From an uncultured Pseudoxanthomonas sp. (GTDB taxonomy: Bacteria > Pseudomonadota > Gammaproteobacteria > Xanthomonadales > Xanthomonadaceae), in NCBI RefSeq assembly GCF_946886695.1, contig NZ_CAMPJD010000017.1:6841-70840 (forward strand): 64,000 nt of DNA, given 5' to 3'. Made by a program: the position numbers and the translations under genes. The notes beneath the pieces were generated by a model. The model did not search any database and was not told the origin of the DNA. It worked only from the letters and a program-made list of their open reading frames with translations. Shown here piece after piece: positions 18,859 through 27,732 of this stretch. Numbering within the stretch: the stretch's first letter is position 1; the number at the start of each line of letters is the position of its first letter.

Positions 18859-18926
18859 GCAAGCTCCGGGCTCCCAGACACCCGCCATCGCGTAAAATGC
18901 CGCCTTTTCCGCAGCAGGTTCGCCGC

Positions 18927-19697
18927 ATGCAGCTTTCCGACACCCGCGCCGTCATCACCGGCGGCGTTTCCGGCCTGGGGCTGGCCGTCGCCCGCCACCT
19001 CGTCGCCCACGGCGGCAAGGCCGCGCTGTTCGACGTCAATGACGACAAGGGAACGGCAGCGGTCGCCGAACTGGGCGAGGCCAACGTCCGCTACTTCCGC
19101 ACCGACGTCACCGATGAGGCAGGCGTGGCGGCGAACGTGGCGGCAGCGAAGGAATTCCTCGGCGGCTTGAATGCAGCGATCAACTGCGCCGGCATCCTCG
19201 GCGCCGGGCGCGTGCTGGGCAAGGAAGCACCGATGCCGCTGTCCACGTTCCAAGGCACGGTGATGGTCAACCTGGTCGGCAGCTTCAACGTGGCCAAGGC
19301 CGCCGCCGACGTGATGCAGCACAACGTGCCGAACGCCGACGGCGAACGCGGCGTGATCGTCAACACGGCCAGCGTGGCGGCGTACGAAGGCCAGATCGGC
19401 CAGGCGGCGTACTCGGCATCGAAGGGCGGCGTGGTCGCCATGACGCTGCCGATGGCGCGCGAACTGTCCCGCTTCGGCATCCGCGTGATGACCGTGGCGC
19501 CCGGCATCTTCTGGACCCCGATGGTCGATGGCATGCCCGAAGCCGTGCAACAGTCGCTGAGCGCCTCGATCCCCTTCCCGTCCCGCCTCGGCAGGCCAGA
19601 GGAATTCGCCGACCTGGTCGCCTACATCCTCGGCAACACGTATCTCAATGGCGAAACCATCCGTCTGGATGGCGCCGTGAGGCTGGCGCCGAAGTAA
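18927..19697 (+). CDS. SDR-family 3-hydroxyacyl-CoA dehydrogenase-like oxidoreductase, 256 aa
   Basis: A classical short-chain dehydrogenase: cofactor motif TGGVSGLGLAVA at the N-terminus, acidic FDVN after beta-2 (favours NAD), INCAG, catalytic Ser in NTASVAAYEGQIGQ and YSASKGG. The features AAYEGQIGQAAYSASKGG and VAPGIFWTPM resemble type-2 3-hydroxyacyl-CoA dehydrogenase (HSD10), which oxidises 2-methyl-3-hydroxybutyryl-CoA in isoleucine breakdown. That fits the branched-chain context but remains inference. ATG 18927 precedes MQLSDTRAVITGG, the natural start of the Rossmann fold. It is separated from the upstream operon by the GTAG repeat. Confidence 0.85.
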   Translation: MQLSDTRAVITGGVSGLGLAVARHLVAHGGKAALFDVNDDKGTAAVAELGEANVRYFRTDVTDEAGVAANVAAAKEFLGGLNAAINCAGILGAGRVLGKEAPMPLSTFQGTVMVNLVGSFNVAKAAADVMQHNVPNADGERGVIVNTASVAAYEGQIGQAAYSASKGGVVAMTLPMARELSRFGIRVMTVAPGIFWTPMVDGMPEAVQQSLSASIPFPSRLGRPEEFADLVAYILGNTYLNGETIRLDGAVRLAPK

Positions 19698-19769
19698 GGC
19701 CGTGATTCGTCATTCGTGAGTGACGATTCGCAAGAGCCGCCTTCACGGACGATCACGCCGACCCACCCC

Positions 19770-19795
19770 ATCACAAATCACAGATCACAAATCAC
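19770..19795. repeat. short direct repeat in the efpL leader
   Basis: ATCACAAATCAC occurs twice (19770-19781 and 19784-19795), ending 4 bp before the efpL start. The Shine-Dalgarno position is occupied by these A/C-rich repeats, so no normal ribosome-binding site is seen. Confidence 0.7.
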
Positions 19796-19799
19796 CACC

Positions 19800-20366
19800 A
19801 TGAAAGCTTTCGACATCAAGAAGGGCAACGTCGTAGAACACAACGGCGGCGTGTACCAGATCCGCGACATCGAGCGCAGCTCGCCGCAGGGCCGCGGCGG
19901 CAACGTGCGCTTCCGCTTCATCATGTACAGCGTGCCGGGCGGCAACAAACTGGATGCCAGTTTCGACGCCGACGACAACCTGCCGGAAGTCGAACTCCTG
20001 CGCCGTCAGGCGACGTTCTCGTACATGGATGGCGATGCGTTCGTCTTCCTCGACGACGAGGACTACACGCCCTACACGCTGGACGCCAACGTCATCGGCG
20101 ATGATGCCGGCTACATCACCGAAGGCCTGACCGGCTGCTACGTGCAGGTGATCGACGAACTTCCGGTCGCGCTGCAGCTGCCGCAGCACGTCACGCTTGA
20201 GGTGGTGGAGACGCCGCCGGAACTGAAGGGCGGCACGGCGACCAAGCGCCCGAAGCCGGCCAAGCTCAACACCGGCATCGAGATCATGGTGCCGGAGTAC
20301 ATCACCAACGGCGAGCGCATCCTGGTCAACACGACGACGGGCGAGTTCGGCGGTCGCGCCGACTGA
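19800..20366 (+). CDS. yeiP: elongation factor P-like protein EfpL/YeiP, 188 aa
   Basis: Three beta-barrel domains of the EF-P fold. The tip loop reads SPQGRGGN with Arg where true EF-P has its modified Lys, and the C-terminus carries EFGGRAD, both typical of EfpL/YeiP. These factors bind stalled ribosomes at the E site and relieve arrest on proline and some other motifs. ATG 19800 is supported by the family start MKAFDIKKG. The leader has unusual direct repeats and no clear Shine-Dalgarno, so translation may be unusual. Monocistronic; the next gene is convergent. Confidence 0.92.
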   Translation: MKAFDIKKGNVVEHNGGVYQIRDIERSSPQGRGGNVRFRFIMYSVPGGNKLDASFDADDNLPEVELLRRQATFSYMDGDAFVFLDDEDYTPYTLDANVIGDDAGYITEGLTGCYVQVIDELPVALQLPQHVTLEVVETPPELKGGTATKRPKPAKLNTGIEIMVPEYITNGERILVNTTTGEFGGRAD

Positions 20367-20375
20367 GACCCGCGG

Positions 20376-22190
20376 TCAAGACGCGCCTGCCGCATGCAGT
20401 GTGCGCAGGCGCGCGCCGATCGTGTCCAGGTTTGCTTCGATGCCCTGCAGGACCTTGCGCTGGTCGACAGGCAGCCAGCGTTCAAGTTCGCTGCGAAGTA
20501 CGCCATCCTGCTGCCGCAAGCGCGCCACGCGGCTTCTTGCTTCCTCCGCAACGCGCGCGCGCTCATCTGCCTGCGGAAGCCCGTAGCCCTCCGGCAGCAG
20601 TTCCGAGGGGCGACTGGCGAAACCGGTATCGCCCAGCCATGTGCGCAACGCCTGCAGCGCCAGCGCGATATCGGCGGGCGCATCGTGGCCCAGGTAGCGT
20701 CGCTTCAGTTCGTCGCGCAGCAGCAGTTGCTGGCGACGGAGCGCTGCATTTTCCAGCACCAGCAGCGCCGCGCTCGCACGCAGGTCGGCCTGTGGCAGCC
20801 AGGCGGCGCGTTCCGCAGGCGACAGCGCCAGCCAGGCGTGCACGTCCTGCTGCGGCAGCGCGAGCGCCTCGCGCGCCACGGAGAACAGGGCGTCGTAACG
20901 CGCGCTCATCGGCTCGAAGTAATAACCGAGTCGTCGCGCCTGTCCTGCGTCGTCCAGCACGCGGATATCGGCGATGCCAAGGCGCTCCAGCTTCTTCAGC
21001 AGTCCCGTGGGCGTGATGCTGGCGATCGGCTCCCGTGCCAGTCGTGGCACGCTGTCGTGCAGCAGCTTCCAGGTCTCCACCGCGCAGTTGTTGCTGATGA
21101 AGTAATAGCGTCCGTCATAGCTCCAGTGAAGCTGGGCGGCCCGCTCGACCAGGGACGCGATTTCACCCGGATCGAGCTGCAGCGGAATGGACTGCAGGCC
21201 GCGCAGTTCCACTCGGGTGTACTCCTCGATCACCTGGTCCAGCGGCAGCAGGAACAGGCGCGACGGATACGAGCCGGTCAGGCCGCGCCACCCGGAGATC
21301 TGCACGTCGCCCACGAACGCGCGGAACGACAGCACGCGGTGATGGGCCAGGTCGAGGCGGCAGTCGGGCCCCGGTGCGCGACCGGGCGCGCAGACCACCA
21401 GCCGCAACATGCTGTGGCCCCAGCGACTCATCGCCTGCGTGTTGCCTTCCGCCAGCAGATAGTCGACCGCGTAGATGCGCGACGGATCCAGCGCGAGCAG
21501 CGAGGCATCGCCGGCTTCGGCATCCACATCCAGGAACGGCAATCCGGGCGCGCATGCCTTCGTCGTCATCGGCATCCGGAAGTGCATCGCGAAGTGACGA
21601 TGCAGGGCCGGACGCCGGCAACCGTAGGTGGGATCGAACACGAAATGCTCGAGGTTCACCGCCACGAATTCGGACGGACGCTCCAACTCGTATGGATCCG
21701 GCACCCGTGCGACGAAATCGTTGCGCGAACGACGCCCCGCGATGGAGAACACGCTGCGCTGCCATCCCGCGAGATCGCGCAGGCGCGGATCGCCGGACAG
21801 GATGTCGCGCTGCGCCCGGTCATAGCTGTGGGCCAGTTCGTGCACCAGCGCATGACGGACGGCGCGCAACGAAGCATCGTCCGCCGGCATGCCATCGCGC
21901 GCCTGCCAAGCCTGCAAGAAGTGGCGCGGCAACAGGATGCGATCACCGACCCGTCGACCGGCGACATGCGCGGGAAGATCGTCGCGCCATTGCAGAACGA
22001 GATCGGACGGCAACCCGTCACGCCATACCTGCGGCAGGCGCGGCAGGACATCGTCTACCAGCGCCTGCGTCGCGACGACGTCATCGGGGCCGAGACGCGC
22101 GGGGTCGATGTCGAGCGCGGCCGCCGGTCCCAGCCACGCCCATGCGAGCAGCGCGACGACGCGCCGGCCGCGGGGCCGACGCGGTGGCAT
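20376..22190 (-). CDS. DUF4105-type exported protein, 604 aa
   Basis: A signal peptide (RRVVALLAWAWLGPAAA) is followed by a zinc-protease-like helix VHELAHSYDRAQ (HELAH) around residue 115. The central DUF4105 region contains SRWGHSMLRLVVC, LSFRAFVGDV, LPLDQVIEEYTRVELRGL and SNNCAVETW, which recall NlpC/P60-like Cys-His catalysis. The C-terminal 150 residues are Leu/Arg-rich helices. The protein should act in the periplasm or at the membrane; substrate unknown. The ATG overlaps the stop of the small upstream gene (TGATG), so they are coupled. Family call is from motif memory. Confidence 0.8.
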   Translation of the reverse strand: MPPRRPRGRRVVALLAWAWLGPAAALDIDPARLGPDDVVATQALVDDVLPRLPQVWRDGLPSDLVLQWRDDLPAHVAGRRVGDRILLPRHFLQAWQARDGMPADDASLRAVRHALVHELAHSYDRAQRDILSGDPRLRDLAGWQRSVFSIAGRRSRNDFVARVPDPYELERPSEFVAVNLEHFVFDPTYGCRRPALHRHFAMHFRMPMTTKACAPGLPFLDVDAEAGDASLLALDPSRIYAVDYLLAEGNTQAMSRWGHSMLRLVVCAPGRAPGPDCRLDLAHHRVLSFRAFVGDVQISGWRGLTGSYPSRLFLLPLDQVIEEYTRVELRGLQSIPLQLDPGEIASLVERAAQLHWSYDGRYYFISNNCAVETWKLLHDSVPRLAREPIASITPTGLLKKLERLGIADIRVLDDAGQARRLGYYFEPMSARYDALFSVAREALALPQQDVHAWLALSPAERAAWLPQADLRASAALLVLENAALRRQQLLLRDELKRRYLGHDAPADIALALQALRTWLGDTGFASRPSELLPEGYGLPQADERARVAEEARSRVARLRQQDGVLRSELERWLPVDQRKVLQGIEANLDTIGARLRTLHAAGAS

Positions 22191-22489
22191 CAGCGGGCCA
22201 GGATGGCCTGCGCCAACTGCATGTCACTGGCCTTGCGTGCGGCTTCATCCTTCTCGCGCAGGTGGCGCAGCGCGGCTTCCAGTTGGGCGCCACGGATGCG
22301 GCCGTTGCTGGCGACAAAGCTGGCGGCGTCCTCGCGCGCCTGCACGACGACCTTGTCGTCGCCGGACGAGCTGTCGGACGAGGCAGACGAGCCCGCCGAA
22401 GAAGCGCCGGCCGAACTGCCGGCAAAGCTGCCGGCCAGCGCCGGGACGGAGAACGCCAGCAAGACGCCAGCCAGGAGAATTCGGTACAT
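22190..22489 (-). CDS. DUF2388-type small exported protein, 99 aa
   Basis: The signal peptide MYRILLAGVLLAFSVPALA is followed by a low-complexity Ser/Gly/Ala stretch (GSFAGSSAGASSAG). The conserved block AREDAASFVASNGRIRGAQLEAALRHLR ends in DMQLAQAILA. This matches DUF2388, whose members occur in tandem in Pseudomonas and have no known reaction. It begins at ATG 22489 and is read into the DUF4105 gene with a TGATG junction, so the two probably form one periplasmic module. Confidence 0.82.
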   Translation of the reverse strand: MYRILLAGVLLAFSVPALAGSFAGSSAGASSAGSSASSDSSSGDDKVVVQAREDAASFVASNGRIRGAQLEAALRHLREKDEAARKASDMQLAQAILAR

Positions 22490-22575
22490 GGACACTTCCA
22501 GGGAATGAACGGATACCGCGCGCATCGCGGCGCGCCAAGACTACCTGCAATCAGCGATGACTGGATGAATCCGCG

Positions 22576-23964
22576 TCACGTGTCGAACAGCTTGCCCGGG
22601 TTCATCAGGCCGTCCGGATCGAGCACGCGCTTGATGCCGCGCATCACCGCGATCTCGTCGGCGCTGCGCGTGCTTTCCAGATAGCCTTTCTTCACCAGGC
22701 CGATGCCGTGTTCGGCGGAAATGCTGCCTTGGTGGCGGCGCAGCGATTCGGCCAGCATCTTGGTGACCTGCTCGCACTGGGTGACGAACTCCGCGTTCTC
22801 CATACCGTCGGGCTTCAGCACGTTGATATGCAGGTTGCCGTCACCGATATGGCCGAACCACACCACTTCGAAGTGCGGGTACGCCTCGCCCAGCAACGCC
22901 TGCGTCTCGGCAAGGAACGCCGGCATGGCGGAAATGCGCACGGACACGTCGTTCTTGTACGGCACATGGCGCGCCAGCGCCTCGGTGATGCCCTCGCGCA
23001 GGCGCCACAGCTGTGCGGCCTGGGCATCGGACTGGCTGATCACGCCATCGCTGACCCAGCCCTGCTCCATACAGGCCTCGAAGGCCGCCATTGCCGCGGC
23101 TTCCCTCGCCTCGTCGCCGATCGCGAACTCGGTGACCACGTAATACGGATGCACCTCATCGAACGGCTTCTGCGCGCCATGCGCCAGCACGTGATGCAGC
23201 GCGCGGTCGGTGAAGAATTCGAAGGCTTCCAGTTGCAGCCGCTCGCGGAATGCGGCGAACACCTGCATCAGCACCTCGAATGAGGGCAGCGCCAGCAGCA
23301 TGACGTTGGTCGGCGGCGGCGGATCAGTCAGGCGCACGGTGGCTTCGACCACGATCCCCAGGGTGCCCTCGGAACCTATGAACAGGTGGCGCAGGTCGTA
23401 GCCGCTGGAATTCTTGATCAGCGCCTTGTTGAGCTCCAGCACGTCGCCGGCGCCGGTGACCACCTTCAGGCCGGCGATCCATTCGCGCGTATTGCCGTAA
23501 CGGATCACGCGGATGCCGCCCGCGTTGGTCGCGATGGTGCCGCCGATGGCGCACGAGCCCCGCGAGGCGAAATCCACCGGGTACACCAGGCCATGCTCGC
23601 GCGCGGCGTTGTGCACGGCCTCCAGTGGCATGCCGGCCTGCACCGTCAGCGTGCGGTCGACGGCATTGAAGTCCAGCGCCTGGTTCATGCGCTCCAGGCT
23701 GAGCACGAGCTCGCCGTTCGCAGCCACCGCACCACCGGACAGGCCGGTACGTCCACCGGAGGGCACGACGGCCACACGATGCGCGTTGGCCCAACGCACG
23801 ACGGTCTGCACGTCCTCGACCGTGGCAGGCAACGCAATCGCCAACGGTGCCGGCGTCCAGCGCCGGGTCCAGTCGCGGCCATAGTGTTCGAGGTCGGCGG
23901 GATCGGTTTTCAGGCGCAACGCCGGAACGGCGTGCAGCAGGGCTTCCAGGCGCGGATCGGTCAT
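22576..23964 (-). CDS. FAD-binding D-2-hydroxyglutarate dehydrogenase (D2HGDH-like), 462 aa
   Basis: A flavoprotein of the GlcD/D-lactate dehydrogenase family. The FAD-binding segments are clear (VVPSGGRTGLSGGAV and CAIGGTIATNAGGIRVIRYG). The C-terminal catalytic motifs GHIGDGNLHINV and EHGIGLVKKGYL are present. The gene is divergent from serA. In Pseudomonas, SerA makes D-2-hydroxyglutarate as it reduces 2-oxoglutarate and D2HGDH reoxidises it, which drives serine synthesis. The neighbourhood makes that role likely here, though glycolate or D-lactate cannot be excluded from sequence alone. Starts at ATG 23964. Confidence 0.87.
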   Translation of the reverse strand: MTDPRLEALLHAVPALRLKTDPADLEHYGRDWTRRWTPAPLAIALPATVEDVQTVVRWANAHRVAVVPSGGRTGLSGGAVAANGELVLSLERMNQALDFNAVDRTLTVQAGMPLEAVHNAAREHGLVYPVDFASRGSCAIGGTIATNAGGIRVIRYGNTREWIAGLKVVTGAGDVLELNKALIKNSSGYDLRHLFIGSEGTLGIVVEATVRLTDPPPPTNVMLLALPSFEVLMQVFAAFRERLQLEAFEFFTDRALHHVLAHGAQKPFDEVHPYYVVTEFAIGDEAREAAAMAAFEACMEQGWVSDGVISQSDAQAAQLWRLREGITEALARHVPYKNDVSVRISAMPAFLAETQALLGEAYPHFEVVWFGHIGDGNLHINVLKPDGMENAEFVTQCEQVTKMLAESLRRHQGSISAEHGIGLVKKGYLESTRSADEIAVMRGIKRVLDPDGLMNPGKLFDT

Positions 23965-24156
23965 TGCAGTGACAGGACTTCAGGGGGCGCCCAGCGTGCC
24001 AGCGATGCCCTGCGGCGTCCAGCCGATCACGCGCTTCGTTTCAGCGGCAACCAAGCCGGAAAACAGCAACCAAGCTTTCCGTTCCGCACCGCACCATCCC
24101 AGCGCTCCATCTGGCATAGTGACGCCCCTTCCCCCTCCGCTGTCACCTTTCCGGCA

Positions 24157-25398
24157 ATGTCGATCAAGAAGACCTCGTACCCGAAGCAGGACATCCGCGT
24201 GCTGTTGCTGGAAGGGGTCAGCCAGACCGCCGTGGAGACGTTCCGCGCGGCGGGCTATACGCAGATCGAGTACCACGAGAAGTCGCTGCCGGAAGACGAA
24301 CTGAAGCGCCGCATCGCCGAGGCGCACATCGTCGGGATCCGCTCGCGCAGCCATCTGACCGATGATGTGCTGGCCCAGGCACGCCGCCTGATCGCCGTCG
24401 GCTGCTTCTGCATCGGCACCAACCAGGTGGACCTGGACGCGGCGGAACTGGCCGGCATTCCGGTCTTCAACGCCCCGTACTCCAACACCCGCAGCGTGGC
24501 GGAACTGGTGGTCGCCCAGGCCATCCTGCTGATGCGTGGCATCCCGCAGAAGAACGCCGAGTGCCACCGCGGTGGCTGGAGCAAATCCGCTGCCGGCAGT
24601 CATGAGGTGCGAGGCAAGACCCTGGGCATCATCGGCTACGGCCATATCGGCACCCAGGTGGGCGTGCTGGCCGAGTCGCTGGGCATGCAGGTGCTCTTCC
24701 ACGACATCGAGACCAAGCTGTCGCTGGGCAACGCACGCGCCGCCGTCAGCCTGGACGACCTGCTGGCGCTCAGCGACGTGGTCACGCTGCACGTGCCGGA
24801 GACGGCCGCGACGAAAGACATGTTCGGCGCGGCGCAGATCGCCCGGATGAAGCCTGGCGCACACCTGATCAACGCCTCGCGCGGCACGGTGGTGGACATC
24901 GACGCGCTGGCGGAAGCGCTGAAATCCGGCAAGGTCGGCGGTGCGGCGGTGGACGTGTTCCCGGTTGAGCCCAAAGGCAACGCCGACGCATTCGAGTCGC
25001 CGTTGCGCGGGCTGGACAACGTGATCCTGACCCCGCACGTGGGCGGCAGCACGCTGGAGGCGCAGGATAATATCGGCGTGGAAGTGGCGGCCAAGCTGGT
25101 GCGCTACAGCGACAACGGCAGCACGCTGTCGGCGGTGAACTTCCCCGAAGTCACCCTGCCCGGCCACGAAGGCAGCCGTCGCATCCTGCACATCCATCGC
25201 AACGTGCCGGGCGTGCTGTCGCAGATCAACGACATCTTCCGCGACCGCGGCATCAACATCGACGGCCAGTTCCTGCGTACTGACCCGAAAGTCGGCTACG
25301 TGGTCATCGACGTCACCGCCGATGAGGAACAGACGGCCAGCCTGCGCGATGCGATGGCGGCGATCGACGGCACGTTGCGGGTCCGCGTGCTGTATTGA
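24157..25398 (+). CDS. serA: D-3-phosphoglycerate dehydrogenase, 413 aa
   Basis: First enzyme of serine biosynthesis. The NAD-binding domain has GIIGYGHIGTQVG followed by an acidic FHDIE. Catalytic residues lie in NASRGTVVDIDAL, VFPVEP and LTPHVGGSTLEAQ. A C-terminal ACT domain (HRNVPGVLSQINDIFRDRGI) provides serine feedback as in E. coli SerA. Size is that of the E. coli type (410 aa). ATG 24157 gives the E. coli-like opening. It shares a 192-bp intergenic region with the divergent D2HGDH gene, suggesting coordinated expression. Confidence 0.96.
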   Translation: MSIKKTSYPKQDIRVLLLEGVSQTAVETFRAAGYTQIEYHEKSLPEDELKRRIAEAHIVGIRSRSHLTDDVLAQARRLIAVGCFCIGTNQVDLDAAELAGIPVFNAPYSNTRSVAELVVAQAILLMRGIPQKNAECHRGGWSKSAAGSHEVRGKTLGIIGYGHIGTQVGVLAESLGMQVLFHDIETKLSLGNARAAVSLDDLLALSDVVTLHVPETAATKDMFGAAQIARMKPGAHLINASRGTVVDIDALAEALKSGKVGGAAVDVFPVEPKGNADAFESPLRGLDNVILTPHVGGSTLEAQDNIGVEVAAKLVRYSDNGSTLSAVNFPEVTLPGHEGSRRILHIHRNVPGVLSQINDIFRDRGINIDGQFLRTDPKVGYVVIDVTADEEQTASLRDAMAAIDGTLRVRVLY

Positions 25399-25410
25399 TA
25401 TCCGCGGTGC

Positions 25411-25432
25411 GGTGGGCCAGGGCCCACCCTAC
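25411..25432. repeat. GTAG-type palindrome between convergent genes
   Basis: GGTGGGCC-AG-GGCCCACC followed by CTAC (GTAG on the minus strand). The NUDIX stop codon TAG is part of this GTAG. It may serve as a transcript end for both serA and the NUDIX gene. Confidence 0.7.
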
Positions 25433-25977
25433 GCCGTGTTGCACGCCAGCCATTTGCGGGCCATGCGGCTGAGGGACTCGTCGGCCTCATCGGCGATGGG
25501 TGCGATCTCGCGCCACGCTAGGTCCAGCGACTCCTCGCTGACCACGTAGTCCTCGCTGCCGTTGGCACGCACCACGTAGCGTATGTCGTAGTGCCAGTGG
25601 CCCGGCACGTCCTTGCGTTCGGGTATCCAGTGGCGGTCAAGGTCGAAGATGCCGCCTTCCACGGACAGGTCGGACAGGCCGGACTCCTCCTCGGCTTCCT
25701 TCAGCGCCACGCGCGCCATGTCTTCGTCGCCGTCGGCATGGCCGCCCAGTTGCAGCCATCGGCCCAGCTTGCGGTGGTGGGTCAGTAGGGTGCGTTGGCC
25801 ATCGGCGCTGACCAGCCAGGCGCCACCGGTGAAGTGCCCTTCCAGCCGCGCGCGGACCAGCGGGTTGGCCGGATCATCCAGCAGTTCGAGAAACTGCGTG
25901 ACCAGCGCCTGTTCGCCGGGCCAGCGACGGCCATAGTCGGCCAAGTGTGTGCGGAGGGCGGTGTAAGCGGCTGACAC
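25429..25977 (-). CDS. NUDIX hydrolase, 182 aa
   Basis: The Nudix box is LGGHADGDEDMARVALKEAEEESGL, with Lys where the canonical REUXEE has Arg; the glutamates that bind metal are kept. It should hydrolyse a nucleoside diphosphate-linked substrate that cannot be named. I choose GTG 25977 (VSAAYTALRTHL) because AAGGAAA precedes it. ATG 26031 would add 18 residues that look non-coding (DNHDATDPPARKN). The gene is convergent with serA, and its stop lies in a GTAG repeat. Confidence 0.8.
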   Translation of the reverse strand: MSAAYTALRTHLADYGRRWPGEQALVTQFLELLDDPANPLVRARLEGHFTGGAWLVSADGQRTLLTHHRKLGRWLQLGGHADGDEDMARVALKEAEEESGLSDLSVEGGIFDLDRHWIPERKDVPGHWHYDIRYVVRANGSEDYVVSEESLDLAWREIAPIADEADESLSRMARKWLACNTA

Positions 25978-26165
25978 GGCGTGATTTTTCCTTGCGGGCG
26001 GGTCGGTGGCGTCGTGATTATCCCCCGGCATGCTGCAACCGCGCTTGTGATCCCCCGCCCGCTTTGGCAAGGTACGGCCTTCCGTGGGGGCGCCTTCCCC
26101 ATGACAGTTGCCACCGCCCGGCGGGTCTTTCCGCCGGCATCCAGTCTTGCAAGGGGACGCTGCGA

Positions 26166-27656
26166 ATGCTCAAAGCTCTGTTCAGGGTCAAGCCGGTCGC
26201 ACCGGCAGGACATATCGATGCCGGTGAACCTTTCGAAGGCAGCCTGGACGGCGAAAGCAGTCTGAAGCGAACCCTGACCGCCAAACACCTCGTGCTGCTG
26301 GGTGTGGGCGCCGTCATCGGTGCGGGCATTTTCGTACTGACCGGCCAGGCCGCCGCCAACCACGCCGGCCCGGCCATCATGCTGAGCTTCGTGATTGCGG
26401 GCTTCGCCTGCGCCATGGCCGGCCTCTGCTACGCCGAGTTCGCCTCGATGATGCCGGTGTCCGGCAGCGCGTATTCGTACTCCTACGCCACCCTGGGTGA
26501 GGCCGTGGCCTGGTTCATAGGCTGGTGCCTGGTGCTGGAATACCTGTTCGCATCGTCCACCGTCGCGGTGGGCTGGTCGGGCTACCTGGTGAGCTTCCTC
26601 ACCGGCACGTTGGGCCTGCCCTTCCCCGAGCAGTTGGCGACAGCGCCGATCACGTGGGCCGATGGCGGATTCGTCGCCACCGCAGGCATCATCAACCTGC
26701 CTGCAGTGCTGATCGTCGCCGCGGTCAGTGGCCTGTGCTACGTCGGCATCACCCAGTCTGCCTTCGTCAACTCGATCATCGTCGCGATCAAGGTGGTCGT
26801 GATCGCGGCCTTCCTCGGCTTTGGCGTCCAGTACGTCGACCCGGCGAACTGGACTCCCTTCATTCCCGAGAACACCGGCCCCGGCCAGTTCGGCATGGAC
26901 GGCGTGTTCCGCGCGGCGACCATCGTGTTCTTCGCTTACATCGGCTTCGACGCGGTCTCCACCGCCGCCGGCGAAGCCAAGAACCCGCAACGCGACATGC
27001 CCAAGGGCATCCTCGGCTCGCTGGCCATCTGCACCGTCATCTACATCGCCGTCTGCGCGGTGCTGACCGGCATGACCCACTACACGCTGCTGGGCACCGC
27101 CAAGCCGGTGGCCACGGCGCTGGAAGAAGTCCTCAAGGCCGATCCCGGCGCCAGCGTGGGCTGGCTCAAGACCGCGGTGGAAATCGGCGCCATCGCTGGC
27201 CTATCGTCGGTGATCCTGGTCATGCTGATGGCACAACCGCGCATCTTCTATTCGATGGCCCGGGACGGACTGCTGCCCCGCCTGTTCGGCAAGGTGCATC
27301 CGAAGTTCCATACGCCCTACGTCGGCACGATCATCGTCGGCGTGCTGGCCTGCCTGCTCGCCGGCTTCATGCCGCTCAGCGTGCTCGGCGAACTCGTGTC
27401 GATGGGGACGCTGCTGGCCTTCGCCACGGTGTGCCTCGGCGTGCTGGTGCTGCGCTTCACCCGCCCCGACCTCGCCCGGCCGTTCCGCGTGCCGATGTTC
27501 TGGCTGATCTGCCCGGTGGGCGTGCTCGCCTGCCTGTTCCTGTTCCTGCAGTCGTTCATGGAGCACTGGCAGATCTTCGTGGCCTGGACCGTGCTGGGCC
27601 AGCTGATCTACTTCGCCTACGGCTTCAGGAACAGCAAACTCAGGCAGAAGGCCTGA
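26166..27656 (+). CDS. APC-family amino acid permease, 496 aa
   Basis: Twelve membrane segments follow a 45-residue cytosolic N-terminus. APC signatures include the GVGAVIGAGIFVLTGQAAANHAGPA glycine-rich first helix, CYAEFASMMPVSGSAYSYSYATLGE and FFAYIGFDAVSTAAGEAKNPQRDMP. This is the cationic amino acid transporter-like (YfnA/CAT) branch. Substrate unknown. GGGGA lies 8 bp before the ATG. A terminator at 27665 separates it from a close paralogue. Confidence 0.88.
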   Translation: MLKALFRVKPVAPAGHIDAGEPFEGSLDGESSLKRTLTAKHLVLLGVGAVIGAGIFVLTGQAAANHAGPAIMLSFVIAGFACAMAGLCYAEFASMMPVSGSAYSYSYATLGEAVAWFIGWCLVLEYLFASSTVAVGWSGYLVSFLTGTLGLPFPEQLATAPITWADGGFVATAGIINLPAVLIVAAVSGLCYVGITQSAFVNSIIVAIKVVVIAAFLGFGVQYVDPANWTPFIPENTGPGQFGMDGVFRAATIVFFAYIGFDAVSTAAGEAKNPQRDMPKGILGSLAICTVIYIAVCAVLTGMTHYTLLGTAKPVATALEEVLKADPGASVGWLKTAVEIGAIAGLSSVILVMLMAQPRIFYSMARDGLLPRLFGKVHPKFHTPYVGTIIVGVLACLLAGFMPLSVLGELVSMGTLLAFATVCLGVLVLRFTRPDLARPFRVPMFWLICPVGVLACLFLFLQSFMEHWQIFVAWTVLGQLIYFAYGFRNSKLRQKA

Positions 27657-27664
27657 TCCCCTTC

Positions 27665-27694
27665 AAGGCCGGCGGACGCACCGCCGGCCTTTTT
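27665..27694 (+). terminator. Rho-independent terminator
   Basis: An 11-bp stem AAGGCCGGCGG / CCGCCGGCCTT is followed by TTTTT, 8 bp after the first permease gene. Confidence 0.9.
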
Positions 27695-27732
27695 GGTTGA
27701 CCTCACCGAAACCCGTTCCAGGAACACGCACG

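Noticed and set aside
18781..19170. Small open frame between the GTAG repeat and the SDR gene
   Set aside because: Its second half is out of frame inside the SDR gene and its first half lies across the repeat arm; no ribosome-binding site.
20394..22508. 704-codon frame opposite the DUF4105-type gene
   Set aside because: The minus-strand gene has a signal peptide, conserved motifs and a coupled partner; the plus-strand frame has none.
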